A stretch of DNA of 64,000 nt, taken from NCBI RefSeq assembly GCF_030272615.1, contig NC_081410.1, positions 228,136,915 to 228,200,914 on the forward strand, read 5' to 3'. Made by a program: the position numbers and the translations under genes. Of the stretch, positions 1 through 12,474 are shown in pieces. The stretch is from Cryptomeria japonica (taxonomy: Eukaryota > Streptophyta > Pinopsida > Cupressales > Cupressaceae). Positions within the stretch are counted from its first letter, which is position 1, and every line of letters begins with the position of its first letter. Below the pieces are notes generated by a model. The model saw only the letters and a program-made list of their open reading frames with translations. It had not been told where the DNA came from and did no database searches.

Positions 1-223
1 ACTATCAATAGAAAAACTATGATTTCACGAGAAGAAGAAGAGAGAGCATGAATACACGCTAGATGTGTTTATCCAGGTGATCCATGAGAAGAATGGTGAG
101 AAAGGGCATGGACTGCTTGCCCCTAGATGTTTTTATCTAGGTGATCCATGCAGGGGAGGAGAGTAAGAATAATCTAGTTGTTTTTAGCTAGTTCCACTCA
201 TCCTCATGCGTGTGTGCAAGTGA

Positions 224-590
224 TGTCTGGTTTCAAGTGTATAGCACCCCGTGTAAGACTTTGTCTATTTTTTAGTGTGCTTCAACCTATTTAATACATG
301 TAATGTAAATGCAAATGCCAAGTGGCAAATCAAATGTTGTGTCTAGTTTCGAGTGTGAAGCATCTTGCTCTAAGAGTTTTTACTCTGGTTTTGAGAATGA
401 ACACCCCGTATAAGACAAATACATGCTTGGTTTCGAGGCCATCTCGTGTAAGAGTCTTTGCTCTAGTTTCGGTGAGGTGTAACCTCATCTAAGACATGTT
501 GCATCTATTTTTGGGTGTGAAGCATCTCGCTCTAAGAGTTTTTACTCTGGTTCTGAGAATGAACACTCTATTTAAGACATGCAAAAATGA
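224..590. repeat. Degenerate tandem repeat, about 75-160 bp units
   Basis: A sentence-like unit recurs: a TTTCGAG-type word, then GTGTGAAGCATCT, then GCTCTAAGAGTTTTTACTCTGG, then GAGAATGAACAC and TAAGAC. The clearest pair is 340-417 and 501-580, with weaker partial units around 224-290 and 422-497. No coding potential is visible. It is probably part of a decayed retrotransposon LTR or leader, but no element boundary is seen. Confidence 0.6.
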
Positions 591-1176
591 ATGGCAAAAG
601 TATAATACAATATGATACAAAGGGAGAAATATGGGTGCCCCCCCCCTAAAAATTTCAACATATCCCTATGTTTACGTCTTAAGGAAGCTGGAAACAAGGA
701 TACCTTACTTTCAACACCAAGGAGATATCCTTTAGGCAACAATATCATAAATCCAAGCTAGAGAGGGAATACTCTTCAAGCAAGGATAAGATAGTTGAAA
801 AAGAGATATCTTGCAATAAGTGTAAAGGATATCCTTGGAGGAGAAGAGATCTTTTATCAAAATACATCTACCTCCAAGAGGAGCTATCTTGAATAAACAT
901 AGTATCTTCTACCAAAAGAAGGGAAGGATAACAAGAATGCATACCTTCCTCCTATTGCTAGGTGAAAGGGATTGTCGATGAAGCATGACATACTTTTGAG
1001 CCAATGTGAGGAGTAAGTTTTTGATAAGTGTACATTGCCAAGTGAAGAATAGGTTGTAACAAAGGAATTATACCTCTTTTATAAGATACAATCCTTGAGA
1101 AAACAATAGCTTCATGCAAGGAATGACATCAAATCATAAGAAAACACTATTCAACAAAGGAAAAGTGGTTCCTTAG

Positions 1177-1180
<4 letters not shown>
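591..1180. other. No gene seen; purine-rich non-coding repeat DNA
   Basis: The stretch is rich in A and G, with words such as AAGGATA and GGAGA reappearing at irregular spacing. I see no ORF, RNA gene or element end. It probably belongs to the same decayed element as its neighbours. Confidence 0.4.

Positions 1181-1224
<44 letters not shown>
1181..1224. repeat. (GA)22 microsatellite
   Basis: An uninterrupted GA dinucleotide run of about 22 units, directly visible. Confidence 0.95.
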
Positions 1225-1226
<2 letters not shown>

Positions 1227-1272
1227 ATTTCCCCCAAGTGTAAGGACAATGAGAAGAATTACACATCTTCTA

Positions 1273-1570
1273 AAGAGAGATTATTCATAAGAAATGTACC
1301 GTTTCAAGCAAAGAATAGGTCCTAACCAAGGAACAAACATGTGCTCGCATGAAGGATAACTCAATGTATGAAAGGACATGATGTTATAAAAAATTCAATG
1401 CAAAAGAAGAGGTAATGTTCAAAGAGAAAGATTGAGATAGAAGAAGGATCACAAAACTTCTCTAAGGAGAGATCATTCATAAAAGACATACCGTTTCCAA
1501 CAAGGAATGGGTCCTAACCAAGGAACAAACATGTGCTTGCATGAAGGACAACTCAATGTAGGAAAGGACA
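1273..1570. repeat. Tandem duplication, about 192 bp period
   Basis: The block starting with the word CCTAACCAAGGAACAAACAT at 1321 recurs at 1513. Both copies carry the same following words (GTGCTTGCATGAAGGA, ACTCAATGTA, GAAAGGACAT) and the same preceding ones (TTCATAA, TACCGTTTC). The copies differ by scattered substitutions, so the duplication is old. Confidence 0.75.
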
Positions 1571-1794
1571 TCAAGTTATGAATAATGCAATCCATAGTGA
1601 AAATAGTGAAACCTTAGGAAGAGAAAAGTTAATATTTTTGTCCCCCAAGCATAGAGACAAGAATAAATAGACTATTATGTTTCTCACTAAATATGTTTGC
1701 ACTTGAAATTGTACCACCAGGAATGAAAATGAGCCCCCAATAGGTAGGCTGACAATGTCACATAGTGAGGAGCAACATAATAGGAACTTGAATG

Positions 1795-2319
1795 TTATTT
1801 GAAATGATCTGGATAAATATGCCATTCATGGTCAAATGTTATTTTTATTATGCCTGAATCAATACAATGTTGTATTTTTGTTTTCAAATCTTGACACTCA
1901 TTAGTAGAATGGCCATAAATTTGAAGATACTTGCAAAAAGAAGAATTTTTAGAATGTTTTGTACATTTCCTTCTTCTTTTAGGCCAAAGAAGAGAGATTA
2001 AATTGGCATGGAGAAGATTAGACAATACATTTTCTTGTTTTAACACAAAATTAGAATGAGAAGGTGCTGATTCACTAGACAATGGAGGAGGAGTTGTTGA
2101 CAAAGGAAGAGGTTGGAAACCTAGATTTTCACTAGAAAAGTATGATTTCTCATGACTTTCACAACTTTGTTGCTCACATCCTAAAACTTGTCCATTACAT
2201 CCATGTGTAGGATCAAGAGGGGGTTTTCTCTTAGGTGGAATTGGATTGAATTTTAAAGAGGCCCAATCAGTTTCTAGACATGATTTAGGAGAAAGATTTT
2301 GAGTATCAAATTCTAGCAT
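1795..2319 (-). pseudogene. Ty3/gypsy gag fragment with a CCHC-like knuckle
   Basis: An open stretch of 174 codons on the minus strand. The N-terminal two thirds is low-complexity, Ser/Pro-rich sequence. Near the C-terminus is CKYLQIYGHSTNEC followed by a helical stretch (LKTKIQHCIDSGII). The same layout is seen in the family A Gag at about 32059-32145 (CQYHRQLGHNTKKC then LRSKIQELID). There the knuckle is C-x2-H-x4-H-x4-C; here the first His has become Leu. In Gag such knuckles bind RNA during packaging. No protease or RT follows on the minus strand, and the LTR is not recognisable. I read it as a relic of a family A-like non-autonomous gypsy element. The start codon is arbitrary. Confidence 0.6.
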
Positions 2320-2421
2320 TTTAGATTTTCTAGAAAAAGAAGGTGTGAAATCTAAGGACCCCCAATCATCCTCTAAGAGTTCTTCTTTATGAAATTCTTT
2401 AGTAGGATATGGTGTATTTAT

Positions 2422-2766
2422 TTAAATTGGAGAGAGGATTGTAGGCACTAAGAAAGCATACTGTGAGTCAATTTGTATGGTCTCATTTGAAGCAAACACC
2501 TCATTGTTATATGTGTAAGGCACTACATGATAATCAAGATGATTTTTTGATTTCTCAGCAATATGAATTTTATTGATTTGATCTTTGTTAGGCTCTTCAT
2601 TTTTGGGAGAGAGAGCATTATAATTATGCGAAATAGCATCATCGTCTTTCTCCGAGGTATCTTTGTGATTAAGACAATTAATAGGAAATAGACTATCATA
2701 TGTAATTAATGCTTCATCTCTAGGAGGAAGGTTTTTGAAATGAATAGAAAGGTGATGTGTTATCAA
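2422..2766 (-). pseudogene. Open fragment, likely the same decayed gypsy ORF
   Basis: An open stretch of 114 codons on the minus strand, immediately upstream (in minus sense) of the gag knuckle fragment. It is acidic and Asn-rich in the middle (KDTSEKDDDAISHNYNALSP) and shows no domain that I recognise. Composition and strand agree with the 1795-2319 fragment, so I place it in the same relic. It could equally be a chance ORF in AT-rich DNA. Confidence 0.3.
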
Positions 2767-3099
2767 AATAATTCTCAGTCATTTCAACTTATTTTACCAA
2801 AATATCATCCTCTTTCTCCAAGGTATTCTCATGAGGGAGGAACATATTAAGAGAATAATCCATGCCATCTTCTCATGGTTCATCCCAAATATGTCCTCTT
2901 TAGGGAGATAATTTTGGGAGAGGAATTATTGGTGGGCTCATAAAGGGGGTTTGCATATATCTTAAATCCTTTAATAATCTCCTCTTGTAAAAAGAAATTT
3001 GACATTTTTGCCAAATTAAGAAAAGGAAACTTGCAATGAAAGAAGTGAATGCAATGAACTAGATGCAATCCACAAGATAACTTGTAAACTAGGGTTTTT

Positions 3100-4130
3100 G
3101 TAAATTCAACCACTAAATTTATGTAATTCAAATGAGATCTAGGAGGAAAAATTTGAATTTTGAGTTTTGAAATTTGAGAATTGAAATTGGAACTTGCAGA
3201 ATAATTGAATAATGCAAAATTATAGGAAAACTGATTATTCAATTAAATGAAGAAATTGATTGAAAGAATAAAGATCAATAATGCAATCTCCTAGGAAATT
3301 GAAAATTAAAATTGTCCAAAAGAGACTAAATTCCAAAATTAGGGCCCAGTGAAAATAACCTCTTAATTTTAAAATTGAAAATTGGAAAGAGGGAAGATTT
3401 AAATATAAAATTAGGATTGTCCAAAATTAACCTCTTAATTTTAAAATTTAAAATATTGAAATGTTGAAATTTTGAAGAAATCAATTTAATTTTTTTTAAA
3501 ATTAGGGTTTGTTTAATTAACCACTGAATTTTAAAATATAAATTTGAGATTGTCCACAAGAAAATTAAATTCAAAATTAGGGTCTTTTAGAAAGAACCAT
3601 TTAATTTTATAATTTAAATTTGAAAATAGATCTAAGATTGGAATTTGGAAATTGAAAAATTGGGAAATGCACAAAATTAATTTAAATTTAAAAATTAGGG
3701 TTTGTTTAATTAACCACTTAATTTTAAAATTTAAATTTGAGATTAAAATTTAATATAAGATTACAATTTTGAATTCGAATTGAAATTAGAAACCAAATTT
3801 GAAGAGGGAATTTCAAAATTTAAACAACCCACAAGCTCAATTTTTAAAAGTTTAAAAATTAGGGTTTTTGAAATTAACCACTTAATTTTAAAAATTAATT
3901 ATAAAATATGTCTTGTAGATGAAATTTTGAATTATGAAATCGAAAAAGTGCTCAAATCTGAAATAATTGATCCAAATTAAACAATTGACAAACTCAATTT
4001 TGAAATTAAAAATTAGGGTTTTAATGAAATTAACCTCTAAATTTTCAAAATTTGCAAGGAAATCAAACTTGTAAATAAAAACTTGAATTTTAAATTGCAT
4101 AAAAAATCAGTATAATGCCTACCAAAATAC
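3100..4130 (-). repeat. AT-rich degenerate repeat, decayed family A-type leader
   Basis: Words such as AAATTAGGGTTTGTTTAATT and CCACTTAATTTTAAAATT recur at least five times between about 3340 and 4060. In reverse complement they match the style of the stretch after the family A primer binding site (11850-12250: repeated AAACCCTAATTTTTAAATTT). I therefore read this as the leader of the same minus-strand relic whose gag lies at 1795-2766. Small ORFs here are composition artefacts. Confidence 0.5.
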
Positions 4131-7100
4131 CCTAGAGAAATAATCCATAATCCACTAACAAATGGAGATAATAATTTTTATTTTTAGAACATGCATTACT
4201 CCTATGTTAACACTAATCATACATTAATGCATCATTAACTAGTTACAAGTCCACATATATCAACATGATCATACCATAGAACCATATTACGCAAGAGGAA
4301 TTAAATCATCTAAACATTAACATATCACCAAATAAACTCTTGCAAACATAACCATTCCCTAGGGTATCTCAATGTCACTACTTGACATATTTCCAGCACA
4401 TAACTTATCCATCTAGAACATCCTATTCTATCATCCAACAAATCATTTACTTTTCATACAACTAGGATGAACAATATCACGTATGCATATCTCTTTCACA
4501 ATACATTTCCTTAGGTTCATTTTTAAACACTAACCTAATGATCCTAATACTCATACTTCCATTATCATAAACACATCCTAGATCTATTTAACCATTTCCT
4601 CTAGATTACTCCTATATACTTTAAATCAGATTTATAATAGCAATACTATTCTTTCCAATATGAATTCCATAAGATTAAATATCACAACACTATCTCACAA
4701 AATTCAAATGCAATATGAATACATAAACACTAACTCTTTCTTTTCCACATAGAACTCATAAATTCTTATTACATCATGAATGTCCAATACATCAAGAAAT
4801 GATAAATGAATACTTCTCCTAATCCACTACAACATGTCCTATTTCAATTTCATCTACAAATACATGAAGATACATATATCAAAGGTACATAATCTCTTTT
4901 ACATATACAAATCATCGTGATACAATGTACATAGAAATAGCTCCAAGAATATCCACATAATGAAGAATCCAAGAATCCAATCCACGCACGTTGGCATCCA
5001 AGAAGACAATTCCAATGGGAAAAGGCATTCAACCACCCAATCATGTGGAACCAAATAGGAACCACCCCTCATTATAGGAGATTACATGGGTTCCAACTCG
5101 CACTCAAGACCTAGGTTGATACCTAACAACCAAGGGATACAACATGACATCGCATGACAACATCAAGAATCAAAGATTGAATCACAACACATGGCTAATA
5201 AAAAATAAACCCTATAGAGGCGTAATCAACAAAATATGGAATATGGATAATGGACACATGTAGGGAAGAGTTTCATCACATGCTAGCCTCATGTGGAATC
5301 CACCTCAACCTTGGAGCCAAATAAGGGAGGTTAGCCTATCGTAACAACGATCTTCCCAATAATAGATTCCAAAACCATCTCCTTGAAATCTATCATCCCA
5401 AAATCATCTCCTTGGGACTATCCCAAAATAATCTCCTTGGGAACCACTATTGGGGCACACAACTCAAATTTATTATCTTGTTTATGTGAATTCCTAGTTA
5501 CCCAAACCCATTGATAAATTATTATTATTGTTATCACTTGAAATTACAACATAAACTCTTCATGTGGTTCCATAGGTCTAGACCCCCTTCCTAGAGATCT
5601 ATTGCTCATGACCTAGGTCCAACACATGCAAGAGCCCACTCTCCCAGCCATGGAACATAACCATAGGGTAGAACATAACTAGATACATCACAATAACAAC
5701 ATGAAGCTCATTATGGAATGCATCCAAAACTCATTACAAATCTGATACAACTAAATCACAAAGATAACCATCAACATGCAATCCAAGAGCCACTTATCAA
5801 GAGTCAAGCCATAAGCTCATTATGCCAAAATGCAACAATAAAGAAAGCCTCAAGAATGTCAAATACACATAGACAAGGGCAATACATGAATCCAATAACA
5901 TAGAACACTCCTCTACAACGAGGCACATCATATCCTCTCATTGGAGGTACAAATAAACCTTCCTCAACAGCAAGGACACACTCAACTTGCTGGAGAAAAA
6001 TATCAATACCTCAACGAACAAGAACAAAAACACTTGACTGAACCAAAATGGATTCATACGCATAAAAAATGAATAGCACAGTTACCAAAGCCATCAAATA
6101 TGACAAATCAAGCCTTTGGAGTGAAAAACAAGCCAAGAAATCAAACTAAGAACTTCAAAATTGACTCAGAAACTGTCTAATCCTACTTTGGTACTTTTGT
6201 AGCCCAGAATGGCAATTTTGTTGCCTGAAGTGACACTTTTGTCTTCTACTTTAGCTCTTCTGTATCAAGGATGCAACTTGTAGAAAATGAGAGATAGAAG
6301 CATTCAAACTTGCCCAGATTTGGGTAGGGGCTCAATCAGGGTTTGAGATCAACCCTGAACACATAAAAATTCATCACAAATGTAGAATAGAGTTTACACA
6401 AGGTTAGTAGGATCATATAACCAATAATTTAACTGCAACCAGTAAACATGCACACAAGAAAGTGTCATAGAGACAACCATATTAAACCAAAACACAATAG
6501 GAGACTACTAGACAATAAGAGGTCCTAAAAAGGGATTCACAAGGGCAATACAAGCCTCCACAATTAAAAAAATCATCACAAAAGACATTTACAGGGAGAA
6601 CATAGTCATAAAATCACATTTCAAAACATCCATTTCCCAACACTGCTAAAAATCAGACTTCCTAATTTGAATGCAAACTTTTTCAACTTATTTCCTTCAA
6701 TTGAATCAATAATAAATAACTGAAATCTCTCCCAAATTTTCCCCAAAATAATCTTTTGGCAAACACTTGCAAACAGTCTTCCCTGGACTTCAAAATTGAG
6801 AATAAAGAAATCATATCCAACCTAGAAAATGAAGCAAAGGCAATGAAAAATCGATGAAGAAATCTCCAATTCCAGCAAGCTCCAAGCGCAATCCAAATCA
6901 AAATCCAAAATACAAATTCTTCAAGCAAATCTGAAAATTTCTCCTGAAAGCCAACCTCCCGTGAATGCATAGAAAACCAAAAATATACCCAAAAATTAAA
7001 TCCAAAACTTTAATAAAAGCCGACCAATCAGAATAATCCTCAAAATAATATATTATACCAACCCTCACATAGTTCGAGGGGAATAATAAACAAATATATT

Positions 7101-8340
7101 ATTTACCTACCTCCCTCCATTCGACCAATTAGATAAAAAGGTAGGTAGATTTAATAGAAAATCAATTTAACCAAGGTATAAAAGACAATTAATTAAATAG
7201 TAACTTGCATACCCAAGATAAAATATCATTCACGAATAACAATATTATTTATTCACCCAATAAATAATAAACCACAACATAAAATAAATAAATAACCATG
7301 GATAATAATATTTATCTATTAATAGAATACCAATGCCTCTTTTAAATAATATTAATTAATTAAATAAATAACCTTAAATAATAATAATAGAAAATCCAAA
7401 AAGGCATCATTAAATAAATTAAATTAAATAAATATAAAATCGAACAATTAATAATCAATAAAACTCAATTAAAATATAAATAAATAAAAGTCATTAGACA
7501 ATAAACAATAAATAATAATTAAGCTCTTATTAAACAATAAATCGAATATTAAATAAATTAAAATAAACATCAATCTAATAAAAAATAAATATTAAATAAT
7601 TAAACAATCACACGTCTCCAAATATGAATAATCATAGACTCACATCACCTTACACTAACAAGGGGGTGATCAACAACTCAAGACTCTAACATCAATTTGT
7701 GTTCTGGCGCAACTAACAATGTATACAACTTAGACCTAGAGAGTGTGAGGGAAACTATGTCATCTCTGACAACTTGCCATTGGGATAGAGACACTCTCAG
7801 ACCTGTGAAGCCAGGTGGAGTCGATGTCTAGTACCTGCAAACCTGCATCCAACACTAACACAACATATGCAATACATATACATCATAATAAACAAACATG
7901 ATAGAGAATTGTAGCGGCATATCCTAGTCACTATGAGTGATATGACATCGTCTCTACTCACGAAGATAGTCACATAATATAACATCAAAACATCACATAA
8001 AATTATGATCATGATATAGGGTTAGTAACATCATATCATCAGAAGTCATATAGTCCACATGAACAATGAACAAGTATAAATCCATCCATCATGGTGATAC
8101 TATGTACTAACATCCACAAGAATCATCAAATGTCATATGTCATATAGTATGTCTAGCATCATCAGTCATATAAATCTCGAAACATGATGAGTCATATCAA
8201 ATAACATAAATCCACAAAGAGAATCTAGCATTGTCGATACCATCTAAATAGCAATAGAGTCATAAATAACCATCTAAGTATCCTCCATATGTCTATATAA
8301 GTCTATCGATATGCGAATCAAAATGAAAGTCTATGAGGGA
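4131..8340. other. No gene supported; old AT-rich repeat DNA
   Basis: Only short ORFs with no recognisable motif occur. 7080-7610 is extremely AT-rich (runs of AATAAATAATTAAAT), like the LTR starts elsewhere in the window. 7620-8340 has many short ATCATA/CATATC words. A minus-strand open stretch at 6683-6970 (95 codons) is hydrophobic but matches nothing I know. Around 6180-6260 is a decayed relative of the motif array at 58691-59032 (words such as TGGCAATTTTGT, GACACTTTTGT, TTTAGCTCTT). This region probably holds one or more eroded LTR elements whose ends I cannot place. Confidence 0.4.
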
Positions 8341-8348
8341 CACTACAA

Positions 8349-8404
8349 TCAGATCTGAGAACATAAATCAGAAATAAGGGTGTAAAGAGTCGGGTTCACC
8401 AAAA
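8349..8404 (-). other. Primer-binding region plus start of a family A internal region (truncated)
   Basis: Read on the minus strand, the LTR end is followed by TTTTGGTGAACCCGACTC and a run ending in TTCTCAGATCTG. The same sequence with a few changes follows the LTR at 11778 (TTTTGGCGAGCCTGACTTC). TGG directly after the LTR is the usual beginning of a site complementary to the CCA end of a tRNA. Homology stops near 8349, so the rest of this copy is deleted. Confidence 0.65.
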
Positions 8405-9543
8405 TGTAAAGTGGAAAATTCGGGTTTAGCAAATTCACCACATGGAAGGGTGAAATCACTAAGCCAATTTTCACTTGGAGGACTTTACATTCAAAAGAGG
8501 GGATGCATCCACTAGATCCAATCCTAAATGACACAAGGACTGAATACTAAGTAGATTGATTGTGTTTGGAATGTGTTTGACCCTCTTTTGTAAGTTGAAT
8601 AAGTAAAGTGCTAAAATTGAAGACAAAATAAGCAGAAACAGTGAGCTACAGATTTGAGATTTTGTCGTGTGCCTGTATCTGAGAAGTATGAAATAATTTG
8701 GAGCTTCTTTGCAAAATCTACCAAAAGTTGGAGGGACCATGTGTCTAGACTAGGTCACCCTCCTACCGGTCCTCCAAAGTTTTCGTGCGTCAAAAAGGGT
8801 TTTTCCATCTCTGCAAATAAAGCTTAATTCTAGAAGAATAATTTCTCACCTATTTCCTGCACATAGAAAGAAGAAGAAAGGGGTTGGGAATAGGGGTTTG
8901 CCTAAGTCAAACCCTGGTTTGGCATCAACCTTGAATGAAATAAATCAAATGCTTGAAATGAATGACGGAAAGGTATACCTTCAGATCTACAATAGATGAT
9001 GATTATGATGCTTTGCTTCTTGAATGTAATCACATATGTTGTATGAAATGGCATGAACATGGAAAAACCCTAACACACACATGCTTGCAAATGAATGAAG
9101 TAATGTTGCTCCAATGGATAGATGAATAATATGTAGCCTTGAAGAATGCTTGATGATGGATGCTTGAATGCTTGAGATCCAATTCTACCTTCATGAATGT
9201 ATATCCAAATGGGAGGGGAATACCTTCTTATGTACCTGCCTGTCGTCAAACATTTAATTTTCTGACACAGGCCGACATGAGGATTCAACTCCCGCTCAAA
9301 TTTGAGATAGGGGCCAGGGTCCAATATAGGTCCCAATTAGGGAGGACCAAGGCGTGGCGCCTTGGTCCTACCTCAAATTGGGTCAGGAACAAGGGCCCCC
9401 AGCATAGTGCAAGATGAAAACATGAAGTTTATTGTATGGGGGAGGCATAAATAGGTCCTGATTAAGCATAGGGATGAGACCGCTAAGGTGAGGACCCCAA
9501 ATGCAGTCAAAATTGCAAAGGGGTGCAATTTTAGGATGCTACA
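8405..9543 (-). mobile_element. Family A LTR, minus strand (5' LTR of a truncated copy)
   Basis: In minus sense it starts TGTAGCATCCTAAAATTGC and ends CCACTTTACA, giving 1139 bp with TG...CA ends. It matches the LTRs at 10648-11777, 34574-35689 and 40285-41447 along its length. Shared words include the 'lightly changed' TATA region near 9215-9230 and the mid-LTR GGTTTGACTTAGGC block (8900-8930 in reverse). Because primer-binding sequence remains on its left, it was a 5' LTR, not a solo LTR. No target duplication can be tested because the other end is missing. Confidence 0.8.
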
Positions 9544-10642
9544 ACACTCAATTAGATTTCCGGTAGAAGCAAATCATGAACTTTGGATGGAATTACTGAA
9601 ATGAGTTGCCATCAATGACAACATCTGGCTACATGTGCATTGTCTCTTGCCAACATCTATGGTATCCTACCTCAACCAGGTGTTTCTTAACAATAAGTAT
9701 GTCATCAAAATGATAAGGTCTCTCATAGCATGGGATATGAGTAGTAGTTCATTTGACTGTTGCATATTGTCTCAGAATGCATAGTACTTGTTGATCTTAA
9801 TATGGTTGTAAGGTCTTTTAGAATACAACTATTGTAATAATTGGCACATTTTATGTGTTTAGGTTTATATGTATTTTTGATGATAGAAATGGTGTGTTGT
9901 GAAGTGTTGTAAACTATTAATTTATCTTATATAATTATTCAACATGTAAATATCGTGTTTTTTTTAACCTTTGTTATGCATTTAGATGTATGATTTTGAA
10001 TATATGTCTAAGTGTATGGTTAAGAGAACTAAATAAAAAATATAATCTGATGAGGGAACAACCCGAGAAACAAAAAAACACAACAATTGAGAAACAAAAG
10101 AGAAATTTTATTATTATTTGCAACCAACATGCATTACAATTTCAGAGGATTAAAACCTCATAGACTGCCACACATGCAGCTTACAGATTCTGGAAAATAC
10201 CCTTCCCACAATACAATCCCCCAACTCTCAAGCTCTCAAAAACTCAACTCCAAAAACTAAACTATTTTCCTCAAAGATGAGTCTTAAATAGACTTTCTTT
10301 CCTTAGGAGCTAAGATTACATTTGCAATAGAAACTTTGCAGACTAACTATCGCCACAACAAGAAACTGCATAATTTCATTGAAGCCAAATTCAAAACTAC
10401 AACAAAAAATCAAAATCTTTTTGCATGATGCAGGATTGCCTTTACACCACCGGATGCTCCTACATCATAATCACTAGTGTACTATGTGTGTAACATTATT
10501 GGATTATTGGATGGATTCTTATTTTCCTTGATTGATGGTTGGGGAGGAAAGGGACTTAGTCTAATGTTAAGCTCAATACCTCCATTATTGACAATATAAT
10601 ATTGGACTAATATATCTTACAATTCTAGTTGAAGATATTTAT
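9544..10642. other. No gene seen between two family A copies
   Basis: AT-rich sequence with no ORF above background and no element end recognised. It is the local target DNA into which the family A element at 10648 inserted. Confidence 0.4.
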
Positions 10643-10647
10643 ATTAT
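10643..10647. repeat. Target-site duplication ATTAT (left)
   Basis: ATTAT lies directly before the LTR start at 10648 and again directly after the LTR end at 35690-35694. A 5-bp duplication is what Ty3/gypsy integrases make. The word is AT-rich, so chance agreement is possible, but the position at both inferred LTR ends is exact. Confidence 0.7.
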
Positions 10648-11777
10648 TATAGCGTCCTAAAATTGCACCCTTGTACAATTTTAATTGCATTAGGTTCCTA
10701 CTTTAGCGTTTGCACTCCTAGGTCTGATTGGGACCTAATTATGTTCGCACCATGCAAGAATGTCTTTATTTTGACCCTGCACATTATGATGGCACTTTGT
10801 CCTAGCCCTAAATTGGGGTAGGACTAGAGCGCCATGTTATGGTCCTCCTCAATTAGGGCCTCTTTAAAACCCTTTGCCCTATTTCAAATTTGAGCAGGAT
10901 TCCCATCTTTGTGTCAACTCATGTTAGGAAATTAGCACGTTTTTTGATGGGCAAGTATAAAAGGAGGCTATCCCCTATCATTTTGATATACATCAATAAG
11001 AATACAGACATGAGATCAAGCATTCAAGCAATTGAGCAAGTAATCAATCTTCCTTCAAGCCTTGGAGAAACAACAAAGTCAATATTCAAGCATTGAAGTG
11101 TAGATCTACATCATATTTTATCAAAGACTTCATGAAACACTAATCTTGTGTGGAGACAAACAAAACTTCACAAATAGGTATGTCATTTGGTTTTCAGTCA
11201 TTATTCAACATCTCCCTCAAAAGGAAAATCTTCATTTACAGTAATTCAATTATCTTTTATCTCTATTTCATGGTTAATTTCAAAACTAGGGTTTGACTTA
11301 GGCAAGCCCCCATTCCCAACCTATTCCCCTTTCTTCTGTGTTCAAGAAACAAGTACGGAGTTGTGATCTTTAGAATAGGCATTATTTGCAGAGACGAATC
11401 AACCCTTTTGGTGGTCAAAAAGTTAAGAGGACCAAAGTGACAGGCACTCCGGTCCCAACATTTTTGAAGTTTTTTTAGGGATAAGGTTTGAATCTCCGTA
11501 TACTACTCAAATCCAAGTGCGTGCCTCAATTTGATGATTGTAGCTCATTGTTTCGGCATTTTTATCTTTATTTTCAACACTTTAATCTAATTTCAGAAAT
11601 TCAACTCACAAAAGAGGGAAAATCAATTCACATCCCCTTGAATCCAATCAGTATTCAGTCCTTAGCATTACTAATTTGTGACTAAATCTATTGGATTCAC
11701 CCCTATTTTGAATGTAATGGCAAATTAGCAGTTTTCATCCCTTTCATGGTGGAAATCCTAATTTTCCACCCATTACA
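10648..11777 (+). repeat. Family A 5' LTR
   Basis: It starts TATAGCGTCCTAAAATTGC (the canonical TG is now TA) and ends CCACCCATTACA. It aligns over its length with 34574-35689, sharing CTAGCCCTAAATTGGGGTAG, the TATA region, GTGTGGAGACAAACAAAACT and CATCTCCCTCAAAAGGA. It would drive the sense transcript of the element. Confidence 0.85.
10956..10962 (+). promoter_or_regulatory. TATA box of family A LTR
   Basis: GCAAGTATAAAAGGAGGC occupies the same place in the 3' LTR (34882-34888) and, on the minus strand, at 41132-41138. Conservation across three copies supports a core promoter. Transcription start would lie about 30 bp downstream. Confidence 0.6.
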
Positions 11778-11778
11778 T

Positions 11779-11797
11779 TTTGGCGAGCCTGACTTCT
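11779..11797 (+). other. Primer binding site, family A
   Basis: TTTGGCGAGCCTGACTTC begins right after the LTR end and is conserved in the copy at 8349-8404. I cannot assign the tRNA from memory with confidence. Confidence 0.55.
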
Positions 11798-12474
11798 TAC
11801 ACCTTTAATTTTAATTTATGTTCTCAGATCTGAGTGTCTATGCAATTTAAAATTTAAATTTTCATTTACAAGTTTGATGTCCAAGTGAATTTTAAAAATT
11901 TAGAGGTTAAATTTAACAAAACCCTAATTTTTAAATTTAAAATTGATAGATTGTGAATTTCTTAAATTGGACTATTTATTTTAGATCTGAGTATTTTCAT
12001 TTCACAATTCAAATTTTCACTTGCAAGTTTAATTTCTAATTAAATTTCAAACATTTATAGGGTGATTTCAAAACCCTAATTTTTAAATTTAAAATTGAAC
12101 TTGTGGTTGTCTAATTTTTTGATTAATTGTTTTAGATCTAATTCAAATTTAAATTCAAAATTGTAATATTAGATCCAATTTCAAATTAAATTTTAAAAAT
12201 TAATAGGTTATTTTTCACAAAACAATAATTTTTTAAATTTAAATTTACTAGTGGGTTGCATGCTCTTTATGGTCTTATCTTTTCAAAATCACAAATCAAT
12301 TTGCTTAATTAATTGAACAATCATTTTTACCCAGAATTTGTATTGTTTAATTATTTTAAATTTCTAATTTCCCTCCCTTAGTGCATGAGTTTTACTACTA
12401 TTAGTCCAACCCACAATATCCCCGTGAGAAAAAGTTGTAGAATTAAGGATTTCTAAGGTTTACTTACCAAGGAG
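11798..12474 (+). other. Family A leader, AT-rich
   Basis: A non-coding stretch between primer site and gag with repeated AAACCCTAATTTTTAAATTT words. It is related in reverse complement to 3100-4130. No splice or structured element was recognised. Confidence 0.5.

Noticed and set aside
6683-6970. 95-codon hydrophobic minus-strand ORF as a small membrane protein gene
   Set aside because: No homologue recognised, no promoter context, and it sits in decayed repeat DNA. Left as background.
8405-9543. Solo LTR
   Set aside because: Primer-binding sequence remains attached at 8349-8404, so it is the 5' LTR of a truncated element.
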